Source: Cryobacterium gelidum (GTDB taxonomy: Bacteria; Actinomycetota; Actinomycetes; Actinomycetales; Microbacteriaceae). Taken from it: 64,000 nucleotides of DNA. How positions within the stretch are numbered: the first letter of the stretch is position 1; each line of letters opens with the position of its first letter. Made by a program: the position numbers and the translations under genes. The notes beneath the pieces were generated by a model. That model saw nothing but the letters and a program-made list of their open reading frames with translations. It made no database searches and had not been told where the DNA came from. This document shows positions 59,672 to 64,000 of this stretch, piece after piece. The stretch is taken from NCBI RefSeq assembly GCF_004403985.1, contig NZ_SOHL01000027.1:248373-312372 (forward strand), written 5' to 3'.

Positions 59672-61062
59672 GCGCGTGCCTCCCCCACTGTTAGGCCGAC
59701 ACGCGGCTTTTCTGGTTCGTGATAATCGGCATCAACCGGTCGCACGAAAAGGTTCGCGACAAAGCCGACGACGAGCAGCCCGACCATGGTGAGCAGGGCC
59801 GGCTGATAGGCCGCAGCGGTCAACTCACCCGGAGCCCCCTGCGCGTCCAGGAACGAATTCACGATGAGGGGCCCGGCGATACCGGCCGCCGACCAAGCCG
59901 TCAGCAGCCGGCCGTGGATAGCCCCCACCTGGAAGGTTCCGAACAGGTCGCGCAGGTAGGCCGGTACGGTCGCGAAACCGCCACCGTAGAACGAGATGAT
60001 GATGAAAGCCAGAACAACATAGAGCGCTGTCGTGCTCGATCCAACGAGGGCCAGCAGCAGGTACAACACCGTACCGACGCCGAGGTAGACCATGTAGATG
60101 TTCTTACGCCCGGTCTTGTCCGAGGTAGCCGACCAGGCGAAACGTCCACCCATGTTGGCCAGTGACAACAAGCCGACAAAACCGCCGGCAACGGTCGCCG
60201 AGACCAGTGAGTTGCCGTCGTTCTGCCGGAAGAAGTCCTGGATCATCGGTGCAGCCTGTTCGAGAATGCCGATGCCGGCCGTGACGTTGCAAAACAACAC
60301 GGTCCAGAGCAGCCAGAATTGGCGGGTTCGAATGGCATTCTTGGCCGAGACATGGTTACTCGTGACCAGGGCCTTGGTACGCACCTTCGACGGATCAAAT
60401 CCGGCCGGCACCCAATCAGCGGCCGGAACCTTGATCGTGAACGCGCCAAACATCATGTACGCGAGGTAGACCACGGCCAGGGTGAGGAAGAGTTTACCCA
60501 CGGCATCACCGCTGGCCACCCAGTTCTCTGCCCCGGAGTTGGGGTCATAGATGCCGAGCAGCGCCGTCGAGACCGGGCTGGCGATGAGCGCTCCGCCTCC
60601 GAAGCCCATGATCGCCATGCCGGTCGCGAGGCCCGGGCGGTCCGGGAACCACTTGATGAGCGTGGAGACCGGCGAAATATAGCCGATACCCAGCCCGATA
60701 CCGCCGATGACGCCGTAGCCGACGTACACCAGCCAGAGCTGATTCGTGAAGATTCCGAGCGAACCGACGAGGAATCCTCCCGACCAGAACAGAGCAGCGA
60801 CGAACATTGCTTTGCGCGGCCCGTTCGTGTCGACCCAGGTGCCCATGACTGCCGCAGACAGACCGAGCATCACGATGGCGATCGAGAAGATCACCCCGAT
60901 CTGAACCAGGCTGGCGTCGAAGTGCGCCACCAGCGCCGTCTTGTAGACGCTTGTGGCATAGGCCTGGCCGATACAGAGGTGAACGGCGAGTGCGGCCGGC
61001 GGAATGAGCCAGCGATTGAATCCTGGCGGGGCGATGGTGTGGTCTCGATCGAGCCAACTCAT
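59668..61062 (-). CDS. OxlT-like MFS transporter (oxalate/formate antiporter family)
   Basis: 464 residues from ATG 61062, twelve predicted membrane helices. PPAALAVHLCIGQAYATSVY at the N-terminus and GGIGLGIGYISPVSTLIKWF with PDRPGLATGMAIMGFGGGAL are the family signature. The longer frame to 61158 adds a basic stretch without family support. Partnered with a 33-residue subunit and divergent from a YdeP-type molybdoenzyme and fdhD, suggesting transport of formate, oxalate or a related monocarboxylate. Confidence 0.86.
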   Translation of the reverse strand: MSWLDRDHTIAPPGFNRWLIPPAALAVHLCIGQAYATSVYKTALVAHFDASLVQIGVIFSIAIVMLGLSAAVMGTWVDTNGPRKAMFVAALFWSGGFLVGSLGIFTNQLWLVYVGYGVIGGIGLGIGYISPVSTLIKWFPDRPGLATGMAIMGFGGGALIASPVSTALLGIYDPNSGAENWVASGDAVGKLFLTLAVVYLAYMMFGAFTIKVPAADWVPAGFDPSKVRTKALVTSNHVSAKNAIRTRQFWLLWTVLFCNVTAGIGILEQAAPMIQDFFRQNDGNSLVSATVAGGFVGLLSLANMGGRFAWSATSDKTGRKNIYMVYLGVGTVLYLLLALVGSSTTALYVVLAFIIISFYGGGFATVPAYLRDLFGTFQVGAIHGRLLTAWSAAGIAGPLIVNSFLDAQGAPGELTAAAYQPALLTMVGLLVVGFVANLFVRPVDADYHEPEKPRVGLTVGEARA

Positions 61063-61269
61063 GGGGGTGTCCTTGCTGCGGAGGGCGAATAACGACTTTG
61101 TTGTGCGCGTCAGCGTGCCAACGGTGACCGTGAAAATACTACGCGACGGGGTCTGCAATATCTGCGGATAAGAAGACTATACGAACGTATCGAACAAATT
61201 GTCGTCGAAATCTCTACCCATTTCGCGGATCGGGGGTATTTCCCCTCGCTGGCAAGGCAGGATAGATGT
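61063..61269. other. Divergent promoter region of transporter and molybdoenzyme
   Basis: 207 bases without a credible gene. A/T-rich at 61160-61215, more than its surroundings, as expected for back-to-back promoters. No clear inverted-repeat operator was assigned. Confidence 0.4.
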
Positions 61270-63561
<2,292 letters not shown>

Positions 63562-63570
<9 letters not shown>

Positions 63571-63585
63571 TTTGAGCTAGGCGGC
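63562..63585. terminator. Hairpin containing both convergent stop codons
   Basis: Perfect 9-bp stem GCCGCCTAG / CTAGGCGGC with loop TTTGAG. The TAG stop of the molybdoenzyme and the TAG stop of fdhD are each in one arm, only six bases apart. Likely acts on both transcripts; no T-run follows. Confidence 0.6.
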
Positions 63586-64000
63586 CTGCGCGTCACGGTG
63601 TGCGTCGATGATTCGGTCGCCGCCGGCGTAGACGACCATGGACTTGCCGCGGAGAAAGCCGATCAGGGTCATGCCGACCTCGGCGGCGAACTCTGCGGCG
63701 AGCGATGACGGCGCCGAGACCGCGGCGAGTACCGGAATGCCTGCCATCAGGGCCTTCTGGGTGAGTTCGAAACTTGCCCTGCTCGACACCATGAGAACAG
63801 TGCCGGTCAGCGGCAGCCTGTTCTCTTTGACCGCCCAGCCGATCACCTTGTCGACGGCATTGTGCCGGCCGACATCTTCGCGCAGCACGAGCAGTTCGCC
63901 GGTGGCGGCATCGAACAGGCCGGCCGCGTGAATGCCGCCGGTCTTTTCAAATACGTTCTGCCCGGCTCGCAGTTGCTCGGGGAAGGTCGTGAGCCGCTCG
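63577..64000 (-). CDS. fdhD: Formate dehydrogenase accessory sulfurtransferase FdhD, C-terminal part
   Basis: The C-terminal 140 residues of FdhD, which transfers sulfur from a desulfurase to the molybdenum cofactor of formate dehydrogenases. [20 protein letters not shown] followed by [17 protein letters not shown] is diagnostic, and [20 protein letters not shown] follows. The frame remains open to base 64000; the N-terminal half, with the Cys-x-x-Cys loop, lies outside. Adjacent to the YdeP-type enzyme that it presumably activates. Confidence 0.93.
   Translation of the reverse strand, partial: ERLTTFPEQLRAGQNVFEKTGGIHAAGLFDAATGELLVLREDVGRHNAVDKVIGWAVKENRLPLTGTVLMVSSRASFELTQKALMAGIPVLAAVSAPSSLAAEFAAEVGMTLIGFLRGKSMVVYAGGDRIIDAHRDAQAA

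Overview
The window is high-GC DNA with dense, overlapping operons, many GTG starts and actinobacterial signature genes: a GarA-type FHA protein, an FtsR-type MerR regulator, the split lycopene cyclase CrtYe/CrtYf with lycopene elongase CrtEb, a ClpS-DUF2017 pair and a DUF222/HNH protein. Together with a single compact flagellar locus this points to a motile, yellow-pigmented member of the Microbacteriaceae (Cryobacterium or a near relative). The genus is an inference. I saw no rRNA, tRNA, CRISPR array, transposase or phage gene.

Layout. 1-5700: 5' end of pyruvate carboxylase, a ParA-like ATPase, two MerR regulators, GarA, a CDP-alcohol phosphatidyltransferase, a NUDIX hydrolase and adenine phosphoribosyltransferase. 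5765-12090: a MarR regulator divergent from idi-crtE-crtB-crtI-crtYe-crtYf-crtEb, a complete C50 carotenoid operon of the decaprenoxanthin/sarcinaxanthin type. 12137-44758: an S4-domain protein, then a flagellar locus. Its minus-strand blocks are flbD-motA-motB-fliM-fliN-fliO-fliP-fliQ-fliR-flhB-flhA-flhF-like-csrA, flgB-flgC-fliE-fliF-fliG-fliH-fliI-fliJ-nlpC-fliK-flgD-flgE, fliD-fliS-fliT-like, fliC, and fliA with a miniature flagellin. Its plus-strand block is flgN-flgK-flgL-fliW. A multicopper oxidase and a lipoprotein gene sit on the opposite strand between flgE and flbD.

44898-64000 is mixed metabolism: an HNH/DUF222 protein, sufS-sufU, clpS-DUF2017, a flavin disulfide oxidoreductase, a two-gene xanthine-dehydrogenase-type hydroxylase with its MocA-like enzyme, two glycosyltransferases (one with an N-terminal HEAT-like region), an OxlT-like transporter with a 33-residue partner, a YdeP-type molybdoenzyme and fdhD.

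The most coherent regulatory signal is in the flagellar locus. Four transcription units (flbD, flgB, fliC, flgN) share the promoter pattern CTAAC-N15-GYCGAYAG, which resembles FliA/SigD sites, and fliA lies in the locus. Both flagellin genes carry a near-identical leader hairpin that presents an A-N-GGA-T hexaloop about 30 nt before the start codon, and each also has a GGA at the ribosome binding site. csrA and fliW frame the locus, so the sequence predicts a FliW-CsrA-flagellin translational homeostasis circuit in an actinobacterium. The locus has no che genes, flgF/flgG, fliL or flgM in this window. FliM lacks the usual CheY-binding peptide, and the FlhF homologue lacks a P-loop.
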